NCBI RefSeq assembly: GCF_019599145.1
Contig: NZ_CP080647.1
Span: forward strand, 1,612,001-1,676,000
Origin: Streptomyces akebiae
GTDB lineage: Bacteria > Actinomycetota > Actinomycetes > Streptomycetales > Streptomycetaceae
Direction: 5' to 3'
DNA: 64,000 bases
Positions 43,826 to 51,698 of this stretch are shown one piece after another; within the stretch, counting starts at the first letter, position 1; the number at the start of each line of letters is the position of its first letter. The notes below the pieces were generated by a model, which was not told the DNA's origin, ran no database searches, and was given only the letters and a program-made list of their open reading frames with translations. The position numbers and the translations under genes were made by a program.

Positions 43826-44141
43826 AAGCCCCTCCCCGCCTCAACCGGCCGCTACGTCCGTCGGGTTGTCGGCCGCATCACCGCGACCGACCTTTCGCAG
43901 GGGAACGTAGCAGCGGCTGCCGGGGCTGGGAAGAAGTCACGCACAGATTGCCGCCAACTTTCTCCACTGACAGGACAAAGGGTCTCGCGGCGGTACGCCG
44001 GACCACCCCGCGCCGCGGGGCACGTGGACGAGGATCCGGAGAGGGTACGGGGCTTCCCGGACGGGCGACGGCGGGCGACGACGGCCGGCGGCGAACTGCG
44101 GTTACGGCGTCACCGATGTCCGCCCGCCACCCGCGCCTCGG
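43826..44141. other. Intergenic region upstream of the ROK gene
   Basis: A 316-bp gap between the ROK gene and the GntR stop, both on the minus strand. It should hold the ROK/ABC promoter. An imperfect inverted repeat (agaagtc near 43930 and aactttct near 43960) could be an operator, but the match is weak. No coding sequence or RNA gene is seen. Confidence 0.5.
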
Positions 44142-44816
44142 TCACTTCTCCCGCTCGTGGTACGTCTTCCGCGTGTGCTCCGTGTGGGCCCGCATGACCT
44201 CCGTGGCCCTCTGTTCGTCGCGGTCCGAGATCGCCGTGATGAGGTCGCGGTGTTCGATCCAGGACTGGTGGCCGCGCCGGCGGGCGACGGGGGTGTAGTA
44301 CCAGCGGACGCGACGGTCGACCTGGGCGGCGAGTTCGGCGAGGACGGTGTTGCCGGCCAGCTCCATGACCTTGGCGTGGAAGCGGGCGTTGAGGGCGACG
44401 GCCGCGTCGACGTCGTCGGCCTCGACGGCTCGCTCGCCCTCCGCGCAGAGTTCCTCCAGGGCCGCGATGCCCGCCGTACCGGCGTTCGCCGCGGCGAGGC
44501 GGGCGGCCTCGGCCTCCAACAGGGTGCGGACCGTGAGGAGTTGGTCGGCCTCCGCCTCCGTCGGCTCGTGCACGAACGCGCCCTGCGCGGGCCGGAGATC
44601 GACCCACCCCTCGGTGTTGAGGCGTTGCAGGGCCTCGCGGACGGGCTGCCGGGACACCCCGAGGTGCCCGGCGAGTTCGCTCTCGACGAGGTGCTGGCCG
44701 GGGCGCAGCGCGCGTGTGGTGATGAGTTCGAGCAGGGCCTCGTAGACACGGTCGCGCAGCGGACCGGGGCGTTCGAGCTTGGGCACGGCCCCTTGCGGAA
44801 GTCCTGTGGACAACAT
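44142..44816 (-). CDS. GntR-family regulator, FadR/FCD type
   Basis: 224 residues. The winged helix spans about 18-80 (LRDRVYEALLELITTRALRP with HLGVSRQPVREALQRLNTEG) and the all-helical FCD ligand domain covers the rest, with candidate metal ligands in ALNARFHAKVMEL and EHRDLITAISDRDEQRA. FCD regulators sense small organic acids. ATG 44816 follows GGAGGGGG; a longer frame to 44972 is unlike any GntR start. Its own promoter carries TTTCGTCTACAG, shared with the formate and oxalate promoters, so it is the best candidate in this window for controlling both. Confidence 0.9.
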   Translation of the reverse strand: MLSTGLPQGAVPKLERPGPLRDRVYEALLELITTRALRPGQHLVESELAGHLGVSRQPVREALQRLNTEGWVDLRPAQGAFVHEPTEAEADQLLTVRTLLEAEAARLAAANAGTAGIAALEELCAEGERAVEADDVDAAVALNARFHAKVMELAGNTVLAELAAQVDRRVRWYYTPVARRRGHQSWIEHRDLITAISDRDEQRATEVMRAHTEHTRKTYHEREK

Positions 44817-44879
44817 CGGGTCCCCCTCCAGAGCACCACTGGATGTACTGCACACGGAAAGTCGACGGCCCGCACTGGA

Positions 44880-44915
44880 AAGAACAGGAAGAACGGGAAG
44901 AACGGGAAGAACGGG
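44880..44915. repeat. 9-bp tandem repeat upstream of the GntR gene
   Basis: aagaacagg followed by three copies of aagaacggg, 64 bp before the GntR start and between it and the putative operator. On the minus strand it reads as a pyrimidine-rich leader. It may alter the 5' UTR or be neutral. Confidence 0.9.
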
Positions 44916-44946
44916 AATTCCCAAGTCACAGCCAGTATGGATTGTC

Positions 44947-44963
44947 TTTCGTCTACAGTCTAC
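44947..44963. promoter_or_regulatory. GntR-type operator candidate upstream of the GntR gene
   Basis: TTTCGTCTACAG (44947-44958), with GTCTAC repeated immediately after (to 44963). It matches TTTCGTCGACAG in the formate promoter at 11 of 12 positions and ATTCGTCGACTG in the oxalate promoter at 9 of 12. Position 130 bp before the GntR start fits autoregulation. Confidence 0.55.
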
Positions 44964-45034
44964 GGCCCACAAGGGCCAGCCCGATGGAGGGTCGGACTCG
45001 TCACATCGCCGTCACCGCGTCACGACCGCCCAGC

Positions 45035-45973
45035 TCAGGGGCAGCGGACGACCTGTCCCGCGTACGAGAGGTTGCCGCCGAAGCCGAACAGCAGCACGGG
45101 GTCGCCGGAGGAGATCTCACCGCGTTCGACGAGTTTGGAGAAGGCGAGGGGGATGCTGGCGGCCGAGGTGTTGCCGGAGTGGACGACGTCCCGGGCGACG
45201 ACGGCGTTCACCGCGCCGATCTTCTCGGCGAGGGGCTCGATGATGCGCAGATTGGCCTGGTGGAGCACGACCGCGGCGAGGTCGGCGGGCACGAGCCCGG
45301 CCTTCTCGCAGGCGGCACGGGCGAGGGGCGGCAGCTTGGTGGTGGCCCAGCGGTAGACGCTCTGCCCCTCCTGCGCGAAGCGGGCGGGCGTGCCCTCGAT
45401 CCGTACGGCGTTGCCCATCTCGGGCACCGACCCCCACAGCACCGGCCCGATGCCGGGCTCCTCCGCCGCCTCGACGACGGCCGCGCCCGCCCCGTCCCCG
45501 ACGAGGACACAGGTCGTGCGGTCGGTCCAGTCGGCGACCTCGGACATCTTGTCGGCGCCGATGACGAGCGCCCGGGTGGCGGCGCCCGCGCGCACGGCGT
45601 GGTCGGCGGTGGCGAGGGCGTGGGTGAACCCGGCGCAGACGACGTTGACGTCCATGGCGGCCGGGTTCGGGATGGAGAGCCGGTTCGCGACCCTGGCCGC
45701 CATGTTCGGGGAGCGGTCGACGGCGGTGGAGGTGGCGACCACGACCAGGTCGATGGCCTCCGGGCCGAGTCCGGCGGCGGCGAGCGCCTTGGCGGCGGCG
45801 TGCCCGGCCAGCTCGTCCACCGGCTCGTCGGGTCCCGCGATGTGCCGGGTGCGGATGCCCACGCGGCTCGTGATCCACTCGTCACTGGTGTCGACCAGGC
45901 CGGCCAGGTCCTCGTTGGTGAGGACCTTGGCGGGCTGGTAGTGGCCGACGGCGGCGATTCGCGAGCCGTTCAT
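45035..45973 (-). CDS. 3-oxoacyl-ACP synthase III (KAS III) family protein
   Basis: 312 residues from ATG 45973, with GAGGGG upstream. The FabH triad is present: Cys in VNVVCAGFTHAL near 110, His in VVLHQANLRI near 240, Asn in HSGNTSAASIPLA near 270. WITSRVGIRTRHIAG is the usual N-terminal signature. It condenses an acyl-CoA starter with a malonyl-ACP-type extender. It stands alone without other fatty-acid genes, so it may serve a specialised pathway or make branched starters outside the main fab operon. A divergent gene pair and no operon partner leave the substrate open. Confidence 0.9.
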   Translation of the reverse strand: MNGSRIAAVGHYQPAKVLTNEDLAGLVDTSDEWITSRVGIRTRHIAGPDEPVDELAGHAAAKALAAAGLGPEAIDLVVVATSTAVDRSPNMAARVANRLSIPNPAAMDVNVVCAGFTHALATADHAVRAGAATRALVIGADKMSEVADWTDRTTCVLVGDGAGAAVVEAAEEPGIGPVLWGSVPEMGNAVRIEGTPARFAQEGQSVYRWATTKLPPLARAACEKAGLVPADLAAVVLHQANLRIIEPLAEKIGAVNAVVARDVVHSGNTSAASIPLAFSKLVERGEISSGDPVLLFGFGGNLSYAGQVVRCP

Positions 45974-46202
45974 GGGTGGTTCCCCTCGTTGCCTGTGGTC
46001 AGCGGGATCCACCAGTCTGATCAGTGACTCACCGGTACGAGGACGGGTGAGGCGACAGTAAAGCGTGGCCCGAGTTGTGGGCTTCTGTCAGAGCCGCGTC
46101 GGCTTCCGGAAACGCCGCGAGTCTGTTGCGGTGACCGCTTCGTGAGAAGGCTCACAGAGCGGGAGGGGGACGCGCCTGCGGGTGTGGTGGAGGGTCGGGC
46201 CC

Positions 46203-46751
46203 ATGGAGTACTTCTGCTATCACCGCGACCGGCTCGGATCGCTCCCGTTGCGCGAGGAGTTGCTGGAAGCGCACTGGTCCTACATGGACGGGTACGCGAA
46301 GGAGCTGATCGCGCGCGGTCCGACCTTCGCCGACGACGGTGAGACCCCCACCGGCAGCGTGCACATCGTCGACCTGCCCGATCCCGCCGCCGCCCGCGCG
46401 TTCGCCTTCGACGAGCCCAACTACCAGGCCGGCGCGTACCGGGACGTCCTGCTGCGCCGGTGGCGCAACCTGCTGGGGCGCACCATGGGGGAATTCCCCG
46501 GTGGCCGGAGCGGCGGCAACCGGTATCTGGTGCTCGGCCTGGGATCGGGGGAGGCCGCCGACGTCGACGTGCCGTGCGGGCGGGACGATCTGATCGCGTA
46601 CGGGCCGCTGCTGTCCGACGACGGCGCCACGTGGCTGGGGACGGCGGTGCTGCTCAGGGCCCCGGACCCGGCCACGGCGCGCGCCGTGCTGACCGCGGAC
46701 CGGTACGCCGACATCGAGGTCCACGACTGGGAGTTCGGCGGACGACGCTGA
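46203..46751 (+). CDS. YciI-like protein with tandem YCII domains
   Basis: 182 residues. The first half (YFCYHRDRLGSLPLREELLE, GSVHIVDLPDPAAARAFAFD) is a YCII ferredoxin-like domain. The second half (YLVLGLGSGEAADV, WLGTAVLLRAPDPATARAVL) repeats it, so the gene looks like a tandem duplication. YCII domains have a conserved His-Asp pair, visible here as HIVDLPDP, and unknown chemistry. ATG 46203 has GGAGGG eight bases upstream. It is divergent from the KAS III gene and convergent with the GT2 gene. Confidence 0.75.
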   Translation: MEYFCYHRDRLGSLPLREELLEAHWSYMDGYAKELIARGPTFADDGETPTGSVHIVDLPDPAAARAFAFDEPNYQAGAYRDVLLRRWRNLLGRTMGEFPGGRSGGNRYLVLGLGSGEAADVDVPCGRDDLIAYGPLLSDDGATWLGTAVLLRAPDPATARAVLTADRYADIEVHDWEFGGRR

Positions 46752-46817
46752 CGGATCGGAGGGCTCCGCTCCCACCCGCACGGGCCGCACCTGGACGCCC
46801 CGGCCGGTCAGCGGCTG

Positions 46818-47810
46818 TCAGCGGCTGCCGGAGATGTTTCTGGCGGGCGCCGGGCCGGAGCCGGGCCGGGGTCTGATGTGGCGCGGTGTGCGGCCCGGCG
46901 CCGCGTAGGCGAGGTGCACGAGCCGGGAGTGTTCCTGACGCATGTGCATGAGGGACTCCAGGATGTACCCGACGAGCAGGACGAGCACCGCGATCGTCAT
47001 GATCGCGGCGGCGAGGATCGCCGTGGGGATGCGCGGCACGGTGCCCGTGCGGACGAAGTCGGCGATGACGGGGACGCCGAGGACGACCGAGACGAGGGCG
47101 AGGAGTCCCGCGACGACGGCGTGGACGAGCGAAGGCCGCTCGCGCCGCGCGAGATCGAGGATGACCCGCAGGATGCGCCAGCCGTCCCGGAAGGTGTGCA
47201 GCTTGCTCTCGCTCCCGGCGGGCCTGACCCGGTAGTCCACCTCCACCTCGGCCGTGGGGAGCCGGAGGTGGAGTGCGTGGACGGTCATCTCGGTCTCGGT
47301 CTCGAACTGGCGGGCCAGTGCCGGGAAGGACTTGACGAAGCGGCGCGAGAAGACGCGGTAGCCGCTCAGCATGTCGGTCACGTCGTTGCCGAACAGGAAC
47401 CGCACCGCGCCCGTGAGCAGCCTGTTGCCGGTCGCGTGCCCCGCCCGGTAGGCGGCGCTGACCGTTTCGCGGCGGGCGCCGACCACCTGGTCGTACGGTC
47501 CTTCGAAGAGCAGGTTGACCAGGTCGCGCGCCCGGGACGCGTCGTAGGTGTCGTCACCGTCGATGATGAGCAGGGCGTCGGCGTCGACATCGGCGAAGGC
47601 ACGCCGGATGACGTTGCCCTTCCCCTTGCGCGGTTCCTCCCGGACGATCGCGCCCGCCGCACGGGCGACCTCGACCGTGCGGTCGGTCGAGGCGTTGTCG
47701 TACACGTAGATGTCGGCCTCGGGCAGTGCCATCCTCAGGTCGCGCACCACCTTGCCGACGGCGGCCTCCTCGTTGTGGCACGGCACGACACACGCGATCG
47801 TCGGTTGCAC
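46818..47810 (-). CDS. Family 2 glycosyltransferase, polyprenyl-phosphate sugar synthase-like
   Basis: 330 residues. The GT2 domain starts IACVVPCHNEEAAVGKVVRD, has DNASTDRTVEVARAAG and the metal-binding LIIDGDDTYDAS near 80, and MLSGYRVFSRRFVKSFPAL as acceptor region. Two C-terminal helices (about 230-250 and 265-290) anchor it, as in DPM1/ArnC-type enzymes that load a sugar on polyprenyl phosphate. Divergent GtrA and a polytopic membrane transferase-like gene complete a likely envelope glycosylation set: load, flip, transfer. Confidence 0.9.
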   Translation of the reverse strand: MQPTIACVVPCHNEEAAVGKVVRDLRMALPEADIYVYDNASTDRTVEVARAAGAIVREEPRKGKGNVIRRAFADVDADALLIIDGDDTYDASRARDLVNLLFEGPYDQVVGARRETVSAAYRAGHATGNRLLTGAVRFLFGNDVTDMLSGYRVFSRRFVKSFPALARQFETETEMTVHALHLRLPTAEVEVDYRVRPAGSESKLHTFRDGWRILRVILDLARRERPSLVHAVVAGLLALVSVVLGVPVIADFVRTGTVPRIPTAILAAAIMTIAVLVLLVGYILESLMHMRQEHSRLVHLAYAAPGRTPRHIRPRPGSGPAPARNISGSR

Positions 47811-47864
47811 GGCCGCTCCTTACCTGACCCAGTGTCGGATTACGATACGAAATAATGCGTTATG

Positions 47865-47891
47865 GGCGCGTCCGGGTGGTCGGGACGCGCC
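47865..47891. promoter_or_regulatory. Inverted repeat in the GT2/GtrA divergent promoter
   Basis: ggcgcgtcc pairs with ggacgcgcc (9 bp, 9-bp spacer), 20 bp before the GtrA start and next to the only AT-rich patch (47837-47864). It could be an operator acting on both divergent genes. Confidence 0.45.
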
Positions 47892-47910
47892 GGGTCGTTA
47901 CTCTCGCCGT

Positions 47911-48381
47911 GTGCTGGTCCTCGTATCCATGGCGCTGCGTGTGCGTGACGCCGTCCGGGGCGTCTGGCGCGAGGCCGCCAAGTTCGGGGTCGTCGGGGCG
48001 CTGGCCTTCGTGGTGGACAACGGCGGCTACAACCTGCTGGTGTTCGGTCTTCCCGGCGGCACGGAGGGCGGGGTGATGCGGGCCGCGCCCGTGCGGGCCT
48101 CCGTCGTCGCGACAGCCGCCGCGGCGCTCTTCAGCTGGGCGGGGAACCGCTACTGGACCTACCGCCACCAGCATCGCGAGAACATGACGCAGGAACTGGC
48201 CCTGTTCCTGTTCGTGAACGTGGTCGGTGTCGCCATCACCGCGGGCACGGTCTTCGCCTCGCGGCATCTGCTCGGGCTGGAATCGATGGGCAGCGACAAC
48301 GCCGCCCGCGTCCTCGGCTGGGTCCTCGCCACTCTGTTCCGCTTCGTCACCTACCGGCGCTACGTCTTCGTCGCGCCCTGA
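47911..48381 (+). CDS. GtrA-family membrane protein
   Basis: About 156 residues with four transmembrane helices: KFGVVGALAFVVDNGGYNLL, VRASVVATAAAALFSWAGNR with the YWTYRHQ loop, LALFLFVNVVGVAITAG, and NAARVLGWVLATLFRFVTYR. GtrA proteins are thought to flip polyprenyl-linked sugars. GTG 47911 lies only a few bases after a TACTCT -10-like element, which suggests a leaderless transcript; ATG 47929 is a possible start. It stands opposite the GT2 gene and 37 bp before the membrane transferase-like gene. Confidence 0.85.
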   Translation: MLVLVSMALRVRDAVRGVWREAAKFGVVGALAFVVDNGGYNLLVFGLPGGTEGGVMRAAPVRASVVATAAAALFSWAGNRYWTYRHQHRENMTQELALFLFVNVVGVAITAGTVFASRHLLGLESMGSDNAARVLGWVLATLFRFVTYRRYVFVAP

Positions 48382-48418
48382 TCCGTTCGGTCCGGTCGGC
48401 GCTGTTAGCATCCGCCAC

Positions 48419-49858
48419 ATGGGACAAAACACCCTCATTTCAGGCGAAAGGCGCTGGAACTGGTGGCTGGCCGCTGTCGCCGCGGCGTGTTGCGTGACCA
48501 CGATCGTCGTCTTCATCCCCGGGTACATGAGTCCCGACAGCATCGACCAGCTCCAACAGGCCATGGGCAGGACGCCCCTGACCGACTGGCATCCGCCGGT
48601 GCTGAGCCTGGTGTGGCGCGCGCTCATCGCCGTCACCGGCACGCCCGCGGCCATGGCCGCTCTCCAGTCCCTCGTCCTGTGGGGAGCGCTGTGGGTACTC
48701 GCCCGGTGCGTCTGGGAGCTGACCGCGAGCCGTGCCGGTTCGCTCGCCGTTCTCGGCCTCGGGCTGACTCCCCCCGTGCTGACGTTCGTCGGCGTGGTGT
48801 GGAAGGACGTCCACGCGGCCTGCGCGCTGCTGGCGGCCTGCGCGGTGTCGTTCATCGGGCTGCGACTGCGGGACCGCGGCCTCTCCGCCAGGACGCGCTG
48901 GGGTCTGCTCTGGCTGGGCGTGCTCTTCCTCTCCTACGCGGTGCTCGTGCGCAAGAACGCGTTCCTCGCCGCGATCCCGATGTTCGTCCTGCTCGTCCTC
49001 GCGCTGTGGCGCTCCCCGGGGCGCCGCACCTGGGCCGCGTGCACGGCGGCGCTCGTGGCCGCCGTCGTCCTGCCCGCCGCCGCGATCTCCTTGATCGCAC
49101 GGCCCGTACAGACGGATCAGGGCGCGCAGATCATGCTCGACGACCTGCTCCACGTCCTGACCGTGGAGGACCTGCGGTCGGCCGATGTCCGGCCGGACCT
49201 GCGGGACCGTCTGGTGGCCGCCGCCGGGGAATGCGAGCGCGTCGGCGCCCTGTCGGACACCTACTGGGCCTGCTACCAACGCCCGGCGGACGGATTGACC
49301 GGGGACGCGGACGAGCTCACGTCCCTGTGGCTGCGCGAGATGCGCGGACACGCCTCCGGATATCTCCAGTACCGGCTGCGGGTGTTCACCGCCCTGCTCT
49401 TCGAGACCGGCTACCCGTACCAGCCGGGGGTCTTCGCCAACGACCTCGGCATCGAGGTGGCCCGTCCCCGGCTGGAGGCCACCCTCGCCTCGTACGTCAA
49501 CGGCGCGGCCACCGATCTGAAGCCGCTGTTCCGGGGATGGTTCTGGGTGGCCGTCGCGCTCGTCCTGGCGGTCCGCCCGGGCCGGGGGACGTTCTCCCTG
49601 CCGATCCGGGCCCTGGGCATCAGCTCGTTGGCCTACGTGCTCGGCTACCTGCCCATCGTGCCGGCGACGAACTACCGCTACGTCTACTGGCCCGCGCTCG
49701 CCTGCGCGCTCGGTCTCGTCCTGCTGTGGCTGGACCGCGGCAGACCGGGCCGGACCACGGCCGGTTCCGGCGTCCAGCGCGGCAGCGCCGCCGTCACCGT
49801 CCCCAGCGCCGTGACGGCACATCAGCCGACTCCCCCCGAGGACCGGCCTCCGACGTGA
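48419..49858 (+). CDS. Polytopic membrane protein, glycosyltransferase-like
   Basis: 479 residues with about ten hydrophobic helices. The first periplasmic loop (PGYMSPDSIDQLQQAMG, then DWHPPVLSLVWR) resembles the GT-C-type loop with its acidic residue and HPP motif, as seen in bacterial lipid-sugar transferases. A soluble loop with two Cys (ECERVGALSDTYWACYQ) lies around 278-294. It probably transfers the sugar delivered by the GT2 and GtrA products to a wall polymer or protein. The start has a TTAGCAT element just upstream and no clear ribosome binding site, so it may also be leaderless. Confidence 0.75.
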   Translation: MGQNTLISGERRWNWWLAAVAAACCVTTIVVFIPGYMSPDSIDQLQQAMGRTPLTDWHPPVLSLVWRALIAVTGTPAAMAALQSLVLWGALWVLARCVWELTASRAGSLAVLGLGLTPPVLTFVGVVWKDVHAACALLAACAVSFIGLRLRDRGLSARTRWGLLWLGVLFLSYAVLVRKNAFLAAIPMFVLLVLALWRSPGRRTWAACTAALVAAVVLPAAAISLIARPVQTDQGAQIMLDDLLHVLTVEDLRSADVRPDLRDRLVAAAGECERVGALSDTYWACYQRPADGLTGDADELTSLWLREMRGHASGYLQYRLRVFTALLFETGYPYQPGVFANDLGIEVARPRLEATLASYVNGAATDLKPLFRGWFWVAVALVLAVRPGRGTFSLPIRALGISSLAYVLGYLPIVPATNYRYVYWPALACALGLVLLWLDRGRPGRTTAGSGVQRGSAAVTVPSAVTAHQPTPPEDRPPT

Positions 49859-49913
49859 CGACCTCTCCACCGAGTGTGCGGGGTGGGCGACGCCGTCCGC
49901 CCGGCCCTCCTCG

Positions 49914-49962
49914 CCGCGCTGTTCCGATACCGGGGCCGGGCCCCGGTATCGGAACAGCGCGG
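49914..49962. terminator. Perfect 22-bp hairpin, bidirectional terminator
   Basis: Left arm 49914-49935 and right arm 49941-49962 are exact complements (ccgcgctgttccgatacc and onward) with a 5-base loop. It lies between the convergent membrane protein gene and OFA small-subunit gene, so it can end both transcripts. Confidence 0.9.
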
Positions 49963-49990
49963 TCGGAGCAGGGGTGCGCGCCGCCCCGCC

Positions 49991-50128
49991 TCAGCCGGTG
50001 AACAGCTGCGTCGCCTTCCGTACGAGTTCGTACAGGCCGTAGACGAGCGGTACGCCCACCCAGATCCACGCGAAGACGATCAGGGGGCGCCGGTCAGGCG
50101 GATTCGGACTGCTGTCGCTGGACGACAT
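49991..50128 (-). CDS. Small membrane subunit of the OFA transporter (45 residues)
   Basis: ATG at 50128 and TGA at 49991 give a 45-residue protein with one transmembrane helix (LIVFAWIWVGVPLVYGLYEL) flanked by PDRR and VRKATQ. AGGGAGG lies seven bases before the ATG. The first 35 bases overlap the end of the OFA gene in another frame, so it is translationally linked to it. Small one-helix proteins following OFA transporters are a recurrent arrangement (named MFS transporter small subunit); this one fits. The N-terminus should be cytoplasmic by the positive-inside rule only weakly. Confidence 0.85.
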   Translation of the reverse strand: MSSSDSSPNPPDRRPLIVFAWIWVGVPLVYGLYELVRKATQLFTG

Positions 50129-51428
50129 CGGCGGCCTCCCTCGGGGCGGGGATGTGGAAGCGGGGGTGGACGGGCCGGACCAGCTCGTTGGCGACGAAGC
50201 CGACCACGAGCAGCCCGATCATGATGAAGAAGGACATGCCGTAGAGGTCGGAGCCGGACTTGCCCGCCTCCTCCTGCCGGTCGGCGATCCAGTTGACGAT
50301 CAGCGGTCCGAGGACACCGGCCGTGGACCAGGCGGTGAGCAGCCGGCCGTGGATGGCGCCGACCTGGTAGGTGCCGAAGAGGTCCTTCAGATAGGCCGGG
50401 ATGGTGGCGAAGCCACCGCCGTAGAAGGACAGGATCACCAGGGCGCAGACGATGAACAGCGGCTTGGAGGCGTCGCCGAACTGCGCGATCATCAGATACA
50501 TCAGGGCGCCGACGCCGAGGTAGACGCGGTAGATGTTCTTGCGTCCGATGAGGTCGGACGTCGAGGACCAGACGATACGGCCGGTCATGTTGGCCGCGGA
50601 GAGCAGCGCGACGAACCCGGCGGCCGCGGTGACGGTGACCGGGGTGGAGGAGTCGGCGAAGAAGTCCGTGATCATCGGGGCGGCCTTCTCCAGGATGCCG
50701 ATGCCCGCGGACACGTTCATGCAGAGGATGACCCACAGGCACCAGAACTGCGGGGTGCGGATGGCGTTGCGGGCCGATACCTGCGGGCCCGCGAGGGCGC
50801 TCGGTCCACTGTCGACCGGCCTCTCCGTGCGCGGCACCCGGACCAGCAGCACGCCGAGCAGCATGAACACGGCGTACGACAGGCCGTGCACCAGGAAGGC
50901 GAGGGCGATGCCGGAGGAGTCGGAGCCGAAGGACTCCAGCATCTGGGCGGACCAGGGCGAGGCGATCAGCGCGCCGCCGCCGAAGCCCATGATCGCGATG
51001 CCGGTGGCCATGCCGGGCCGGTCCGGGAACCATTTGATCAGGGTCGAGACGGGCGAGATGTAGCCGATGCCGAGGCCGATGCCGCCGACGAAGCCGTAGC
51101 CGAAGACGATCAGCCAGTACTGCTCGGTCGCCGCGCCGAGGGAGGCGAGCAGGAAGCCGGAGGAGAAGCAGATCAGCGCCACCGTCATCGCCCAGCGCGG
51201 CCCGTTGCGCTCGACGAGGGTGCCGCCGAACGCGGCGGACAGGCCCAGCATGACGATGCCCAGCTGGAAGGGCAGGGCGCTCTGGGTGCCGCTGAGGCCC
51301 AGCGCGGATTCGAGCGGCGGCTTGAAGACGCTCCAGGCGTAGGCCTGCCCGATGGAGAGATGTACGGAGAGTGCGGCCGGGGGGACGAGCCAGCGGCTCC
51401 AGCCCGGAGGTGCGACGGGGGGACTCAT
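50094..51428 (-). CDS. OFA-family MFS transporter (oxalate/formate antiporter type)
   Basis: 444 residues and about 12 helices. It starts WLVPPAALSVHLSIGQAYAW with SVFKPPLESAL, the OxlT-like opening, and has GYGFVGGIGLGIGYISPVST, IKWFPDRPGMATGIAIMGFG and NMTGRIVWSSTSDLIGRKN. ATG 51428 is chosen because upstream residues are Arg-rich and lack an OFA match. It is divergent from the formate dehydrogenase operon across a 270-bp promoter and probably moves formate or oxalate. Together with its overlapping small subunit it differs from the first OFA transporter in this window. Confidence 0.9.
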   Translation of the reverse strand: MSPPVAPPGWSRWLVPPAALSVHLSIGQAYAWSVFKPPLESALGLSGTQSALPFQLGIVMLGLSAAFGGTLVERNGPRWAMTVALICFSSGFLLASLGAATEQYWLIVFGYGFVGGIGLGIGYISPVSTLIKWFPDRPGMATGIAIMGFGGGALIASPWSAQMLESFGSDSSGIALAFLVHGLSYAVFMLLGVLLVRVPRTERPVDSGPSALAGPQVSARNAIRTPQFWCLWVILCMNVSAGIGILEKAAPMITDFFADSSTPVTVTAAAGFVALLSAANMTGRIVWSSTSDLIGRKNIYRVYLGVGALMYLMIAQFGDASKPLFIVCALVILSFYGGGFATIPAYLKDLFGTYQVGAIHGRLLTAWSTAGVLGPLIVNWIADRQEEAGKSGSDLYGMSFFIMIGLLVVGFVANELVRPVHPRFHIPAPREAADVVQRQQSESA

Positions 51429-51617
51429 GATCCCGGACGGTAGGCAGTGGCACGGGAGTTGAGAAGGCGGCACGTCGACCGTATGCGATGAACGGTATCC
51501 ACCGCGCGCCGAACGGTCGCTTCCCGGCCGGGCTCGTCTTCGCGTACCGGCCACCTTCATGTCCGAGTAATGCCTTGCCCGGTCGTTGCGCGAAGTCTTG
51601 TCGGCCCAACTTCCATA

Positions 51618-51641
51618 CTGTAGACAATATTTCGTCGACAG
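51618..51641. promoter_or_regulatory. Operator candidate in the OFA / formate dehydrogenase promoter
   Basis: ctgtagac and gtcgacag form an inverted repeat with one mismatch around 8 bp. It contains TTTCGTCGACAG (51630-51641), the same motif as upstream of the oxalate operon and the GntR gene. It lies 58 bp before the ketopantoate-reductase-like start and 190 bp before the OFA start. Confidence 0.6.
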
Positions 51642-51698
51642 AGTTCGAACAGAGCGTCATCTCCGCGGTATCCCTCGACCGAACGGAGCTCCCTCACC

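Noticed and set aside
44880..44915. Possible CRISPR-like array
   Set aside because: The repeats are only 9 bp, contiguous and without spacers, so this is a simple tandem repeat. No CRISPR array or cas gene is seen in the window.
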